From NCBI GenBank assembly GCA_947566705.1, contig CANOLA010000002.1, forward strand, positions 37,112-101,111: a stretch of DNA of 64,000 bases, read 5' to 3'. The stretch comes from an uncultured Lachnospiraceae bacterium. Lineage in GTDB: Bacteria; Bacillota; Clostridia; Lachnospirales; Lachnospiraceae. This document shows positions 42,146-50,355 of the stretch, piece by piece (positions within the stretch are counted from its first letter, which is position 1; each line of letters starts with the position of its first letter). A program made the position numbers and the translations under genes. The notes beneath the pieces were generated by a model that saw only the letters and a program-made list of their open reading frames with translations, had not been told where the DNA came from and did no database searches.

Positions 42146-43975
42146 ATGAAGAAAAATATGACAATCGGGGAAATGTGGCATTATATGGTATTCCAGACAA
42201 AGGGATACCGCAGGCTTCAGGCGGCGATTGTACTCGGCGCGCTGACGGCAGCGGCAGTACCGTATCTGAACAGTGTTTTCTACGCGCGTATTCTGGACTT
42301 TCTTCTGCTTTCCCGGTATGATGCCGCGGTTCATGCGGTAATATGGATGACAATTTCCCTTCTTGTGCTGAATCTGGCTGCAAAGGGATGTGAACGGATG
42401 GTTTACCATTATTGTGAGCCGTGTGAGTACGAAGTAAAAAAGCGGACGGCGAAAAAAGCATTTTCCATGGAATATGAGTGTGTTGACAGGATGGAAACGC
42501 TTACCGCCTTCCGCCGTGTGCGGGCAGGCGAACAGGGAATGGGTGGTGTACAGCGGCAGCTTGAGGAAATCTGGCATTTTTTTAAAGAGCTTGCCGGAAT
42601 TGTGTTTGCCGTAGGATTTGTCCTTTTTCTCTTTTTCCGTACTGACCGTACCGGGGAGAGCACTGCAGTGTCCGTTTTTCTTCCGGTTCTGATGCTGTGT
42701 GCCATAGGAACAGTACTTGCCTTAAGCAGTTATTTTGCAAAAAAGGACGGGAAATTCAAAGTGGAAACCGAACTGAAAAACGAGTATAACAATACCCTGG
42801 GAGCCTACCTGCTTACCCTGGTAAACAGGGAAGAAAACGTGAAGGATATCCGGCTGTTCGGGTTAAAGGACTATCTGTACAGGAAATGTCTCATACTCCA
42901 GGAAGGTATAGGCAGAATGTATACAATAGAAGGGTGTTACAGCGGCAGATGTCAGATGGCGCCGGCATTTGCCACACAGATGCTGGCGGCGTTTACCTAT
43001 ATTTATATTGCAGCAAAGGCGCTTTCAGGAAGCATTACCATTGGGGAAGTGACGATGTACGCGGGTGCAGTGATTACAATGACTGCGGGAGTCAGAGAAC
43101 TTCTGAACCGTTACCAGTCCATTAATTATATGAATGAATACCTGGATACCTATGAGGAATTTATCACCCGTCCCAATATGCATTATGACGGGACGCTGCC
43201 CATCGAAAAGCGTGACGATAATGAATATCTGCTGGAATTTTCGCATGTTACATTCCGTTATCCGGGAACGGGGCAGGATATCCTAAAGAATGTGTCGCTT
43301 ACTTTCCATATAGGGGAAAAGCTTGCACTTGTCGGTGTAAACGGTGCAGGCAAAACAACATTAATCAAGCTTTTGTGCCGTCTGTACGAGCCGACTGAGG
43401 GAGAAATTAAGCTGAACGGAATTAATATTGAAAAGTATGACTATGAGGAATATGTGCAGATATTTTCTGTCGTGTTCCAGGATTTTAAGCTTTATGATTT
43501 TCCGCTGGAGGAGAATGTTGCCTGTGGTATGCAGGTGGATGATGTAAAGCTCTGGAAGGTGCTTGGGCAGACCGGGCTGCGTGAATGCGTGGAAAAAATG
43601 CCGGATAAGCAGAAAACACTGCTGGGACATGAAAACGGCGCAGGCGTTTTACTGTCGGGTGGTGAAGCGCAGAAGCTTGCCATTGCGCGGGCGTTATATA
43701 AGGATGCGCCGTTTATCATTCTGGATGAGCCGACAGCGGCGCTGGATCCGTTTGCAGAAGCGGAGGTTTACGAGAACTTCCATACCCTGACGGGAAACAG
43801 GACGGCGGTCTATATTTCCCACCGGATGAGCAGCTGCAAATTCTGCGACCGGATTGTGGTGCTGGAAGACGGAAAAATTCTGGAAGAGGGAAATCATGAC
43901 GGACTTCTTGCAAAAAAAGGAAGATACTATGAGCTTTACCATGCGCAGGAGAAATACTACAGTACAGCACACTAG
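42146..43975 (+). CDS. ABC transporter, fused membrane/ATPase (second of pair)
   Basis: The second half-transporter has 609 residues with the same architecture: a membrane domain with hydrophobic helices (LQAAIVLGALTAAAVPYLN, IVFAVGFVLFLFFR), Walker A LVGVNGAGKTTLIKLLC, signature LLSGGEAQKLAIARALY and Walker B FIILDEPTAALDP. It follows the first gene after 15 bp. Both retain canonical catalytic residues, so neither site is clearly degenerate. The exported substrate is unknown; no precursor peptide gene or immunity gene was found nearby. Confidence 0.93.
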   Translation: MKKNMTIGEMWHYMVFQTKGYRRLQAAIVLGALTAAAVPYLNSVFYARILDFLLLSRYDAAVHAVIWMTISLLVLNLAAKGCERMVYHYCEPCEYEVKKRTAKKAFSMEYECVDRMETLTAFRRVRAGEQGMGGVQRQLEEIWHFFKELAGIVFAVGFVLFLFFRTDRTGESTAVSVFLPVLMLCAIGTVLALSSYFAKKDGKFKVETELKNEYNNTLGAYLLTLVNREENVKDIRLFGLKDYLYRKCLILQEGIGRMYTIEGCYSGRCQMAPAFATQMLAAFTYIYIAAKALSGSITIGEVTMYAGAVITMTAGVRELLNRYQSINYMNEYLDTYEEFITRPNMHYDGTLPIEKRDDNEYLLEFSHVTFRYPGTGQDILKNVSLTFHIGEKLALVGVNGAGKTTLIKLLCRLYEPTEGEIKLNGINIEKYDYEEYVQIFSVVFQDFKLYDFPLEENVACGMQVDDVKLWKVLGQTGLRECVEKMPDKQKTLLGHENGAGVLLSGGEAQKLAIARALYKDAPFIILDEPTAALDPFAEAEVYENFHTLTGNRTAVYISHRMSSCKFCDRIVVLEDGKILEEGNHDGLLAKKGRYYELYHAQEKYYSTAH

Positions 43976-43986
43976 GGCTGCATGTG

Positions 43987-44015
43987 TTGAAATTCTGTAC
44001 TCTTTTTGTTATAAT
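43987..44015 (+). promoter_or_regulatory. Strong promoter for the S1-domain gene
   Basis: The -35 TTGAAA at 43987-43992 and a perfect -10 TATAAT at 44010-44015 have 17-bp spacing. The gene starts 32 bp downstream. Confidence 0.85.
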
Positions 44016-44047
44016 GGTGAAAATTTAAGAAACGAGGAGGCACAGCC

Positions 44048-44971
44048 ATGGAATCGGCAAGCAGCACAGAAACAATGAAGGATTATGAAAAAGAACTGGA
44101 ACGTTCTTTCCGCACCATCAGCGAAGGAGACATTGTAAGCGGAACCGTAATTGCGGTTTCCGAGGAGGATGTGACACTGGATCTGGCATATTACACGCAG
44201 GGCGTGATCAAGGCGGAAAACTTAAGCAATGACCCGGATTTCAACCCGAAGGAGCAGTTAAAGCCGGGTGACGTGATAGAGGCAACGGTTGTCCGGGTGG
44301 ATGACGGCAATGGAAATATCGAGCTTTCCAGAAAGGAAGCCAATGATGTACTTGCATGGGAGAAGTTAAAGGAGATGCTTGAACAGGAGACCGTAGTGAC
44401 AGTCCGTATCAAGGAAAGTGTTCCGGCAGGCGTTGTAACCTTTTTAGAGGGAATCCGTGCATTTATTCCGGCATCCCAGATTTCCGCAGATTATGTGGAA
44501 AATACCAGTGACTGGGTTGGAAAAGAAGTAAAGGCAGTGGTCATCACGGCAGACAAAGAAAAGGACAAGCTTGTTCTTTCCGGTAAAAAGGTTGCCAGAA
44601 AAGAACAGGAAGAGGAAAGGAACCATAAGATTGCCATGCTTGTTCCGGGAACAGTCGTGGAGGGCACCGTAGAAAGCATTATGCCTTATGGGGCGTTCGT
44701 AAGCCTTGGAAATGGAATCAGCGGGCTTGTGCATATTTCACAGATCAGCCAGAAGCGTATTGCATCTGTTCATGAGGTGTTAAAGGAAGGCCAGAAGGTG
44801 AAGGCAAAAATCTTAAATACGAATGACGGAAAAGTGAGCCTGAGCATGAAAGCGCTGGAGGATATCATGGAAGATACGAAAGCGGACGATACGGCAGAAG
44901 CGCAGGAGTATTCGTCAGGGGAAAGCGCATCCACCAGTCTGGGAGATTTACTGTCAAAGTTCAAATTATAG
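44048..44971 (+). CDS. S1 RNA-binding domain protein (short RpsA-like)
   Basis: This 307-residue protein has about three S1 (OB-fold) repeats: GDIVSGTVIAVSEEDVTLDL (residues 27-95), a divergent middle repeat ending KDKLVLSGKKVARKEQ, and GTVVEGTVESIMPYGAFVSLGNGISGLVHISQIS (about 200-268). The C-terminus is acidic. Firmicutes often encode such short S1 proteins, where they bind mRNA or ribosomes. It is shorter than the full ribosomal S1. It has its own strong promoter and GAGGAGG site. Confidence 0.92.
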   Translation: MESASSTETMKDYEKELERSFRTISEGDIVSGTVIAVSEEDVTLDLAYYTQGVIKAENLSNDPDFNPKEQLKPGDVIEATVVRVDDGNGNIELSRKEANDVLAWEKLKEMLEQETVVTVRIKESVPAGVVTFLEGIRAFIPASQISADYVENTSDWVGKEVKAVVITADKEKDKLVLSGKKVARKEQEEERNHKIAMLVPGTVVEGTVESIMPYGAFVSLGNGISGLVHISQISQKRIASVHEVLKEGQKVKAKILNTNDGKVSLSMKALEDIMEDTKADDTAEAQEYSSGESASTSLGDLLSKFKL

Positions 44972-44997
44972 TATAAAATGCAAGAACCTCTGAATAT

Positions 44998-45036
44998 AAA
45001 AAACGGTGTACAGGTTGTCCTATACACCGTTTTTAT
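44998..45036. terminator. Bidirectional terminator overlapping the transglycosylase 3' end
   Basis: AAAACGGTGTA pairs with TACACCGTTTT, with A/T runs on both flanks, so both strands end in a T tract. The right arm lies inside the last codons of the minus-strand gene. Confidence 0.85.
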
Positions 45037-45724
45037 AATAGTTCAGTACTTTTTTTACATAATTCTGTGTTTCCTTAAACGGAGGAATCCCGCCATACTT
45101 GTCCACATTGCCGCCGCCGGCATTATAGGCAGCGAGTGCAAGGGAAATATCCCCGTTGTATTTTTTCAGGTTGGAAGCAATCAGTTTGGCACCGCCCATA
45201 ATATTTTCGTATGCGTTGTATGCATTGGAAACACCAAGGGATTTGGCAGTGGCAGGCATAAGCTGCATCACGCCCATGGCTCCGGCGGAGCTGACTGCCT
45301 TTGCATTAAAGTTGGATTCGGCTTTTGCAATTGCTTTAAGCAGGTTAATGTCCACATTGTATTTTTCAGAGGCTTCCTTAAAATAGCTTTCAAGGCTGTC
45401 CGGACAGCTGACGCCTGAATTTTGTGAAGTGGTCTGCGTACCGGAAGCTTCTGTGGTCCGGTTTACAGTTTCCCCGGTCAGGGGACTGAAGCCTAACAGC
45501 TTCTGTACGGTTTCAGCTGAAACGGCACCGGTATTTTGGGCAAGCAGCAGTGCGTCCACAGCCATCGCCTGGCTGGTGCGCTGGATAGTTGAAAGTACAT
45601 CCTGAAAAGTTTCAACCATGTTCTCTGTGGAAACCACCGGCTGCGGCTGGGCAGCGGTTCTGTTCTGGGACTCAATGGCTGCTGTAGCTGTTTCGTTAAT
45701 ATAAGGTAAAATTGTTACACTCAT
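45020..45724 (-). CDS. Lytic transglycosylase (SLT family), no signal peptide
   Basis: This 234-residue protein has a C-terminal SLT domain: YNVDINLLKAIAKAESNFNA with the catalytic Glu, then VSSAGAMGVMQLMPATAKSLG and LALAAYNAGGGNVDKYGG. The N-terminal 110 residues are Thr/Gln-rich and carry no Sec signal or membrane helix. I chose the ATG at 45724 after AGGAGAAG; the longer in-frame start adds nothing signal-like. A wall-degrading enzyme without a Sec signal suggests export through a flagellar or other special system. Confidence 0.9.
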   Translation of the reverse strand: MSVTILPYINETATAAIESQNRTAAQPQPVVSTENMVETFQDVLSTIQRTSQAMAVDALLLAQNTGAVSAETVQKLLGFSPLTGETVNRTTEASGTQTTSQNSGVSCPDSLESYFKEASEKYNVDINLLKAIAKAESNFNAKAVSSAGAMGVMQLMPATAKSLGVSNAYNAYENIMGGAKLIASNLKKYNGDISLALAAYNAGGGNVDKYGGIPPFKETQNYVKKVLNYYKNGV

Positions 45725-45848
45725 GAACTGTCTTCTCCTAAATGAAGTATGGTTATTTGTCTGCACAATGGCAAATCTGATGTAATCATAACACATTTCC
45801 CGGAAAAAAGAAAGGAAAATTAAAGGAAAAGGCGAAAATTGCTTGAAT

Positions 45849-45876
45849 TTGACAAGTAATTGTTGTAGAGTAAATG
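45849..45876 (+). promoter_or_regulatory. Candidate promoter for lysA
   Basis: A perfect -35 TTGACA at 45849-45854 is followed after 16 bp by TAAATG at 45871-45876, a weak -10. Confidence 0.4.
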
Positions 45877-45883
45877 GCGAAGT

Positions 45884-45914
45884 GTAACAGTCTGCATAAA
45901 AAACGTACTGTTAC
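45884..45914 (+). promoter_or_regulatory. Inverted repeat in the lysA leader
   Basis: GTAACAGT at 45884-45891 pairs perfectly with ACTGTTAC at 45907-45914 over a 15-nt loop. It lies 30 bp before lysA. It does not match a lysine riboswitch. Confidence 0.45.
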
Positions 45915-45943
45915 CCGAAAGAAACGAGGACAGGAGAAAACAT

Positions 45944-47212
45944 ATGGAAAAGAAACCATTCGTAACAAAAACACAGGTGGAGGAAATCGTAAAGACCTAT
46001 CCTACTCCGTTTCATTTATATGACGAAAAGGGCATCCGGGAAAATGCCAGGAAGGTAAAAGAGGCTTTTGCGTGGAATCCGAATTTCCGCGAGTATTTTG
46101 CGGTAAAGGCAAATCCGAATCCGTATATTTTAAAAATTTTACAGGAATACGACATGGGCTGTGACTGTTCTTCCTATACAGAGCTGATGCTGGCAAAATC
46201 CTGCGGGTTTGACGGGGAACATATCATGTTTTCATCAAACGACACGCCGGCAGAGGAATTTGCATATGCAGATAAGCTTGGAGCGATTATCAATCTGGAC
46301 GATTTTACCCATATTGATTTTCTTGAGCAGACAACAGGTCACATCCCGGAAACCATAAGCTGCCGCTACAATCCGGGCGGGGTGTTTGAACTCAGCAACG
46401 GAATTATGGACAACCCTGGTGATTCCAAGTACGGGATGACAAAAGAGCAGCTGATTGAAGCGTTCAAAATCTTAAAAAGGAAAGGCGCGAAGCATTTTGG
46501 TGTTCATGCTTTTCTTGCAAGCAACACAGTGACGAATGAATATTACCCGAAGCTGGCAGGGCAGCTGTTTGAGCTGGTTGTGGAACTGAAGGAAAAGACA
46601 GGCTGTGACATTGCATTTGTCAATTTGTCGGGAGGAGTGGGAATTCCGTATGAGCCGGACAAAGAGCCAAACGATATTCTTGTAATCGGTGAGGGCGTCC
46701 ACAAAGCATTTGATGAAGTGCTGGTTCCGGCAGGGCTTTCCGATGTGGCTGTTTACTGTGAGATGGGCAGGTTTATGCTCGGACCGTATGGCTGCGTTGT
46801 GACAAAGGCGATTCATGAGAAGCATATCTATAAAGAATATATCGGAGTGGATGCCTGCGCGGCAAACCTGATGCGTCCGGCAATTTACGGCAGTTACCAC
46901 CATATTACGGTTCTTGGCAAAGAGGACGCGGCGTGCGACCATAAATATGACGTTACAGGGTCTCTTTGTGAAAACTGTGATAAATTTGCGGTGGACCGTT
47001 ATCTTCCGGAAATTGAAATGGGCGATTATCTTGTAATCCATGACAGTGGTGCACATGGTTTTTCCATGGGATACAATTACAACGGGCGTCTTCGCTCCGC
47101 CGAGCTGCTGCTTAAGGAGGACGGCAGCGTGCAGTTAATCCGCCGTGCGGAAACGCCGGAAGATTACTTTGCGACGTTCGACTGTTTTGATGATATAAAA
47201 ATTACAAAGTAG
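45944..47212 (+). CDS. lysA: Diaminopimelate decarboxylase family
   Basis: This fold-type III PLP decarboxylase has 422 residues. The PLP Lys lies in REYFAVKANPNPYILKIL. Other blocks are CDCSSYTELMLAKSCG, FGVHAFLASNTV, NLSGGVGIPYEP (Gly-rich phosphate-binding), CEMGRFMLGPYG and SLCENCDKFAVDRYLPEIEMGDYLVI with the active-site Cys. It is most likely LysA, last step of lysine synthesis. The somewhat divergent glycine loop (GVGIPY rather than GxGxPY) leaves related decarboxylases possible. It is flanked by its own leader and terminator. Confidence 0.88.
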   Translation: MEKKPFVTKTQVEEIVKTYPTPFHLYDEKGIRENARKVKEAFAWNPNFREYFAVKANPNPYILKILQEYDMGCDCSSYTELMLAKSCGFDGEHIMFSSNDTPAEEFAYADKLGAIINLDDFTHIDFLEQTTGHIPETISCRYNPGGVFELSNGIMDNPGDSKYGMTKEQLIEAFKILKRKGAKHFGVHAFLASNTVTNEYYPKLAGQLFELVVELKEKTGCDIAFVNLSGGVGIPYEPDKEPNDILVIGEGVHKAFDEVLVPAGLSDVAVYCEMGRFMLGPYGCVVTKAIHEKHIYKEYIGVDACAANLMRPAIYGSYHHITVLGKEDAACDHKYDVTGSLCENCDKFAVDRYLPEIEMGDYLVIHDSGAHGFSMGYNYNGRLRSAELLLKEDGSVQLIRRAETPEDYFATFDCFDDIKITK

Positions 47213-47248
47213 CAGATGGATATTCTGAAAGTATAAAAAGAGTTTCAC

Positions 47249-47287
47249 AGGGGAAACACTTCGTAAGGAAGCTGTTTCCCTTTTTGC
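47249..47287 (+). terminator. Terminator after lysA
   Basis: GGGAAACA at 47251-47258 pairs with TGTTTCCC at 47273-47280, with an inner CTTC/GAAG extension, and is followed by a run of T residues. Confidence 0.85.
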
Positions 47288-47366
47288 CTCTCTTTTTCGT
47301 GCAGGAATTAAGAGGAAAAGATAAGAAAGATTATATATACTAAAAATTGTCGGGAGGATTTATATT

Positions 47367-48227
47367 ATGGAATGGATAGAACGATTAAATGACGCAGTCG
47401 GCTATATTGAAGAACATCTGACAGATGAAATTGATTATGGGCAGCTTGGGCGGGTTGCCTGCTGTTCATCCTACCACTTTCAGAGAATGTTTGCTTATAT
47501 GGCAGGCATTCCATTGTCCGAGTACATCCGCAGAAGGAGAATGTCGCTTGCTGCCGTGGATTTGCAGGGAAATGATATGAAAGTGATAGATGTTGCAAAT
47601 AAATATGGATACAGTTCGCCTACTTCATTTAACCGGGCATTTCAGTCTGTACATGGGATTGCTCCGTCTGCCGTAAAAAACGGGGGTATATCCGTAAAAT
47701 CCTTCCCGCCTGTTACCTTTAAAATTACAGTCAAAGGAGTGGAAGAAATGAAATACCGGATTGAAACAAAAGAAGCATTTCGTATTACAGGAGTATCTGT
47801 ACCATTGTATAAGGAGATTGAGAAGAACTTTGCAGTCATTCCTTCAAAGTGGCAGGAAATATCCGAAAACGGAACCCTGCAGAAGCTGGTTGGCATGATG
47901 GACACGCCGCCCATGGGAGTGCTTGGAGTCAGTACCTGTGGTGATACGGAACCGTGGAGATATTATATTGCCGTATCTTCTTCACAAACACAGGAAGGCA
48001 TGGAAGAGTATATTGTACCTGCGGCTACATGGGCAGTATTTTCCGGGGAGGGTACTAATCAGTCTATTCAGGAATTAGAGCAGCGTATTGTAACGGAATG
48101 GCTTCCGACATCAGGATATGAGTACGGTAATGCTCCGGATGTTGAGGTCTACTTAAATCCGGATCCGCAGAATGCACAGTATGAGGTATGGATACCTGTT
48201 ACGAAAAAAAGCAGCGCCAGGGAGTGA
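47367..48227 (+). CDS. AraC-family regulator with GyrI-like effector domain
   Basis: This 286-residue regulator has two AraC-type helix-turn-helix motifs at residues 1-105 (GRVACCSSYHFQRMFAYMAG, then VANKYGYSSPTSFNRAFQSVHG). A GyrI-like/effector-binding domain occupies about 125-286 (YRIETKEAFRITGVSVPL, VEVYLNPDPQNAQYEVWIPV). This N-terminal HTH order matches the Rob/SoxS-fused type, which binds small hydrophobic molecules or drugs. No adjacent target operon is obvious; it may control a distant gene. A GGGAGG site precedes the ATG. Confidence 0.94.
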   Translation: MEWIERLNDAVGYIEEHLTDEIDYGQLGRVACCSSYHFQRMFAYMAGIPLSEYIRRRRMSLAAVDLQGNDMKVIDVANKYGYSSPTSFNRAFQSVHGIAPSAVKNGGISVKSFPPVTFKITVKGVEEMKYRIETKEAFRITGVSVPLYKEIEKNFAVIPSKWQEISENGTLQKLVGMMDTPPMGVLGVSTCGDTEPWRYYIAVSSSQTQEGMEEYIVPAATWAVFSGEGTNQSIQELEQRIVTEWLPTSGYEYGNAPDVEVYLNPDPQNAQYEVWIPVTKKSSARE

Positions 48228-48261
48228 TCAGATGCCCCTGAGCTGTTTTATGTAAAAATAA

Positions 48262-48345
48262 TGCCGGCAGTGGGACTTGAACCCACACGGTGTTGCCACC
48301 AACAGATTTTGAGTCTGCCTCGTCTGCCAATTCCGACATGCCGGC
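48262..48345 (-). tRNA. tRNA-Leu (anticodon CAA)
   Basis: Read on the minus strand, acceptor GCCGGCA pairs with TGCCGGC and discriminator A follows. The anticodon stem GCAGA/TCTGT encloses loop CTCAAAA, giving anticodon CAA. A long variable arm and a T-arm with GGTTCAAGTCC follow. The 84-nt length and long variable arm are typical of tRNA-Leu. CCA is not encoded. Confidence 0.95.
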
Positions 48346-48349
48346 ATAT

Positions 48350-48413
48350 GTAATATATTCGCGAAGCGAATGTATTACCTACGTACATCGCTTCCGCGAA
48401 GCGAATGTATTAC
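48350..48413. repeat. Palindromic hairpin repeats (GTAATA...TATTAC family)
   Basis: At 48350-48378 GTAATATATTCGC and GCGAATGTATTAC form a 13-bp stem around a GAA triloop. A degenerate second copy ends at 48413, with the same right arm but a diverged left arm. The outer arms match the array between pta and ispF, while the inner stem differs. It lies directly upstream of the tRNA-Leu 5' end. Confidence 0.88.
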
Positions 48414-48554
48414 CAAACGCATTACCCAGTTATACTACCATATACCAGACAAATTTTCAAGGACTTTTTCCGCATCCCTCAAAATGCAAAAAAGTCCGTC
48501 CCTGTTCAAGATTTGTGTTACTAACAGCTATTTTTCAAAAGCATTCGTCAAAAT

Positions 48555-48592
48555 ACCAAAACAGGCGGTCACTTATGAATTGTGACCGCCCG
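48555..48592 (-). terminator. Terminator for the Lnt-like gene
   Basis: GGCGGTCAC at 48564-48572 pairs perfectly with GTGACCGCC at 48582-48590. On the minus strand the stem is followed by a T-rich stretch (TGTTTTGG). The remaining bases from 48414 to 48554 show no gene or strong structure. Confidence 0.75.
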
Positions 48593-48608
48593 ATAAGTTG
48601 GAATTTGC

Positions 48609-50090
48609 TTATCGCTTTCTATTTAGACATTTTGGAATTATGAAACTTCCTAATACATATATGCCACATAGGTATACAAATATATTACCCACATGTGAAT
48701 ATAAGGTAAAACGTCCATTTGTGATGACCTGAGCAGCTAAAGTTTTTGTATCTGATTGAAAATAATTTGTCTGTGCAAGTATATTCCCCCTATTGTCAGC
48801 CACGATCGACATTCCTTTGTTTGTATGCCTGATGATATTGCTTCCATTTTCAACGGCACGTACAATGGCAGTTTTTGTGGCAAGTAATGTCATTTCCTTC
48901 CAGTCAGAAGCCGGAACCAGCAAAATATCCACATTGCTTTTTCCTGCCTGCTGTATCTTTGATGCAAAAGCCATATCAGAGCATATGAACGTTGCGAGTT
49001 TTCCATATTCCGTATCGAAGCTTTGCAGTTCTCCATCGCCTTTTTGACACAGTTCTCCAATAGAACGCCCGTACTTAAAATATTCTGCAACCTGCTCCCC
49101 TTGCGGATTAAATGCAACTGTTTTATTTTCCTTTAAGCTTTCATAAGGTGTTTTCACTAAGAGCGAAACAATCAGATAAATTCCTTCTTCTTTTGCAGTA
49201 GTTGACGCTCTCTGTAAAAGCGCTGCTTCATCCTGCTTAAGAACTGCTCCATTCAATTCAGACCAGAAAACAATCTTTGCGCCGGCCTTGGCCTCCTGCT
49301 TTGTTTTGATGAAAAGTTCATCCGTCACAGATGCCAGTTTATCCTGCGTGTTCGTCACGTTTTCATCAGTAAAGGTATCTGTATAAAATGTGGCATATAC
49401 ATCTTCATCATCATTCAAAAGATGAGAAACTGGTACTGTCACACCGGCTATTCTAGCACTTTCTTCTGGATTTCCTACAAAATGATACATGATAATACCG
49501 TAAATAAATACCAGCCCCATGACTGAAGCAAATACCGTAACATACTTTCTTAATACCTTTTGATTGCTCCTGTTATTCCAAATCCATATTACCATTGCCG
49601 CAGTCCAATACATGATAAAAGTAATCCCGTAAATCCCGGTTATTGTCACGATTTGCAGCAGGTACAGATTTTGAAATTGTGTATAAGCATCAGACAAACC
49701 GCCTAAAATCGGATAGATTAAATAAATAGTATATTCTATTAACACCATGATACTTGTAAAAATAATCGTATCCTGAAATCTCATTTTGGATTTTATCCAA
49801 TAGAAATACGGCAAAGCTTTTAAAAGCGCTAATAAAACGCCTGCAACAATGCATATTTTTATATCCATTCCAATTACTTTCCCAAATTGAATCACAAATC
49901 CAAGGGCATAGCAAATAATTATTGCAAAATACGTTTTTCGTGTTTTATCGAAATAACCCATGCCAAGAAACAGAATAGGGTAAACCCATGCAAAAATCGG
50001 AATATTCCATTCCCCGTTGGAAAGTACATAAATTAGAAAACTTGTGATTATGTATATGAGAAAACTATGTTTTTTTAAAAACTGTTTCAA
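48609..50090 (-). CDS. Apolipoprotein N-acyltransferase-like / nitrilase-fold membrane protein
   Basis: This protein of 493 residues has about seven N-terminal membrane helices, then a carbon-nitrogen hydrolase domain (from about residue 215) and a C-terminal helix, the Lnt layout. Candidate catalytic residues are Glu in VFWSELNG, Lys in YFKYGRSIGEL and Cys in ATFICSDMAF. The TTG at 50090 is the likely start: GGAGGTG lies 8 nt upstream, while the longer in-frame start at 50141 falls inside the promoter. Lnt is unusual in Gram-positive anaerobes. The gene is visibly AT-richer than its neighbours, which suggests transfer. Confidence 0.78.
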   Translation of the reverse strand: MKQFLKKHSFLIYIITSFLIYVLSNGEWNIPIFAWVYPILFLGMGYFDKTRKTYFAIIICYALGFVIQFGKVIGMDIKICIVAGVLLALLKALPYFYWIKSKMRFQDTIIFTSIMVLIEYTIYLIYPILGGLSDAYTQFQNLYLLQIVTITGIYGITFIMYWTAAMVIWIWNNRSNQKVLRKYVTVFASVMGLVFIYGIIMYHFVGNPEESARIAGVTVPVSHLLNDDEDVYATFYTDTFTDENVTNTQDKLASVTDELFIKTKQEAKAGAKIVFWSELNGAVLKQDEAALLQRASTTAKEEGIYLIVSLLVKTPYESLKENKTVAFNPQGEQVAEYFKYGRSIGELCQKGDGELQSFDTEYGKLATFICSDMAFASKIQQAGKSNVDILLVPASDWKEMTLLATKTAIVRAVENGSNIIRHTNKGMSIVADNRGNILAQTNYFQSDTKTLAAQVITNGRFTLYSHVGNIFVYLCGIYVLGSFIIPKCLNRKR

Positions 50091-50126
50091 AAGAAATTCA
50101 CCTCCAAATCCTGATTCGTCTTTCTG

Positions 50127-50155
50127 ATTATAGCATGGCACAGGCCTCCGGACAA
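50127..50155 (-). promoter_or_regulatory. Promoter for the Lnt-like gene
   Basis: On the minus strand, -35 TTGTCC (50150-50155) and a perfect -10 TATAAT (50127-50132) have 17-bp spacing. Transcription would begin near 50120, after the annotated-looking start at 50141, so the translation start must be the TTG at 50090. Confidence 0.75.
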
Positions 50156-50222
50156 CTTGTTTTCGTGGAATTTCCAGAGTTTCAACCGGTAAAATAAATC
50201 TTGAACAGGGAGTCCTTATTCA

Positions 50223-50251
50223 TTGACAAAGGTTATCATATATGATAACAT
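50223..50251 (+). promoter_or_regulatory. Promoter with 18-bp palindromic operator for the XRE pair
   Basis: A perfect -35 TTGACA at 50223-50228 is followed after 17 bp by TAACAT at 50246-50251. The spacer and part of the -10 are covered by the perfect palindrome GTTATCATATATGATAAC (50232-50249). This is the arrangement expected for an autorepressed XRE regulator gene. Confidence 0.7.
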
Positions 50252-50318
50252 AATTTTTGTATTCGCGCTGTGCAAATCCCATGTAAATCAGGACTGCGTG
50301 GCCCGAAAGAAAGGAAAT

Positions 50319-50345
50319 AAGCCCCAGGCGCAGCGCCTGCGGCTT
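50319..50345 (+). other. GC-rich hairpin just upstream of the XRE start
   Basis: AAGCCCCAGGCGC at 50319-50331 pairs with GCGCCTGCGGCTT at 50333-50345 with one mismatch. It ends 10 nt before the ATG at 50356 and has no T tract. It may affect translation, since no good ribosome binding site is visible. Confidence 0.5.
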
Positions 50346-50355
50346 GGTATAAAGC

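Noticed and set aside
48290-48643. Plus-strand reading frame of 117 codons
   Set aside because: It runs through the tRNA-Leu gene, the hairpin repeats and a terminator, and shows no protein family pattern.
50091-50141. Longer N-terminus for the Lnt-like protein
   Set aside because: The GTG at 50141 lies within the promoter, upstream of the predicted transcription start, whereas TTG 50090 has a strong ribosome binding site.
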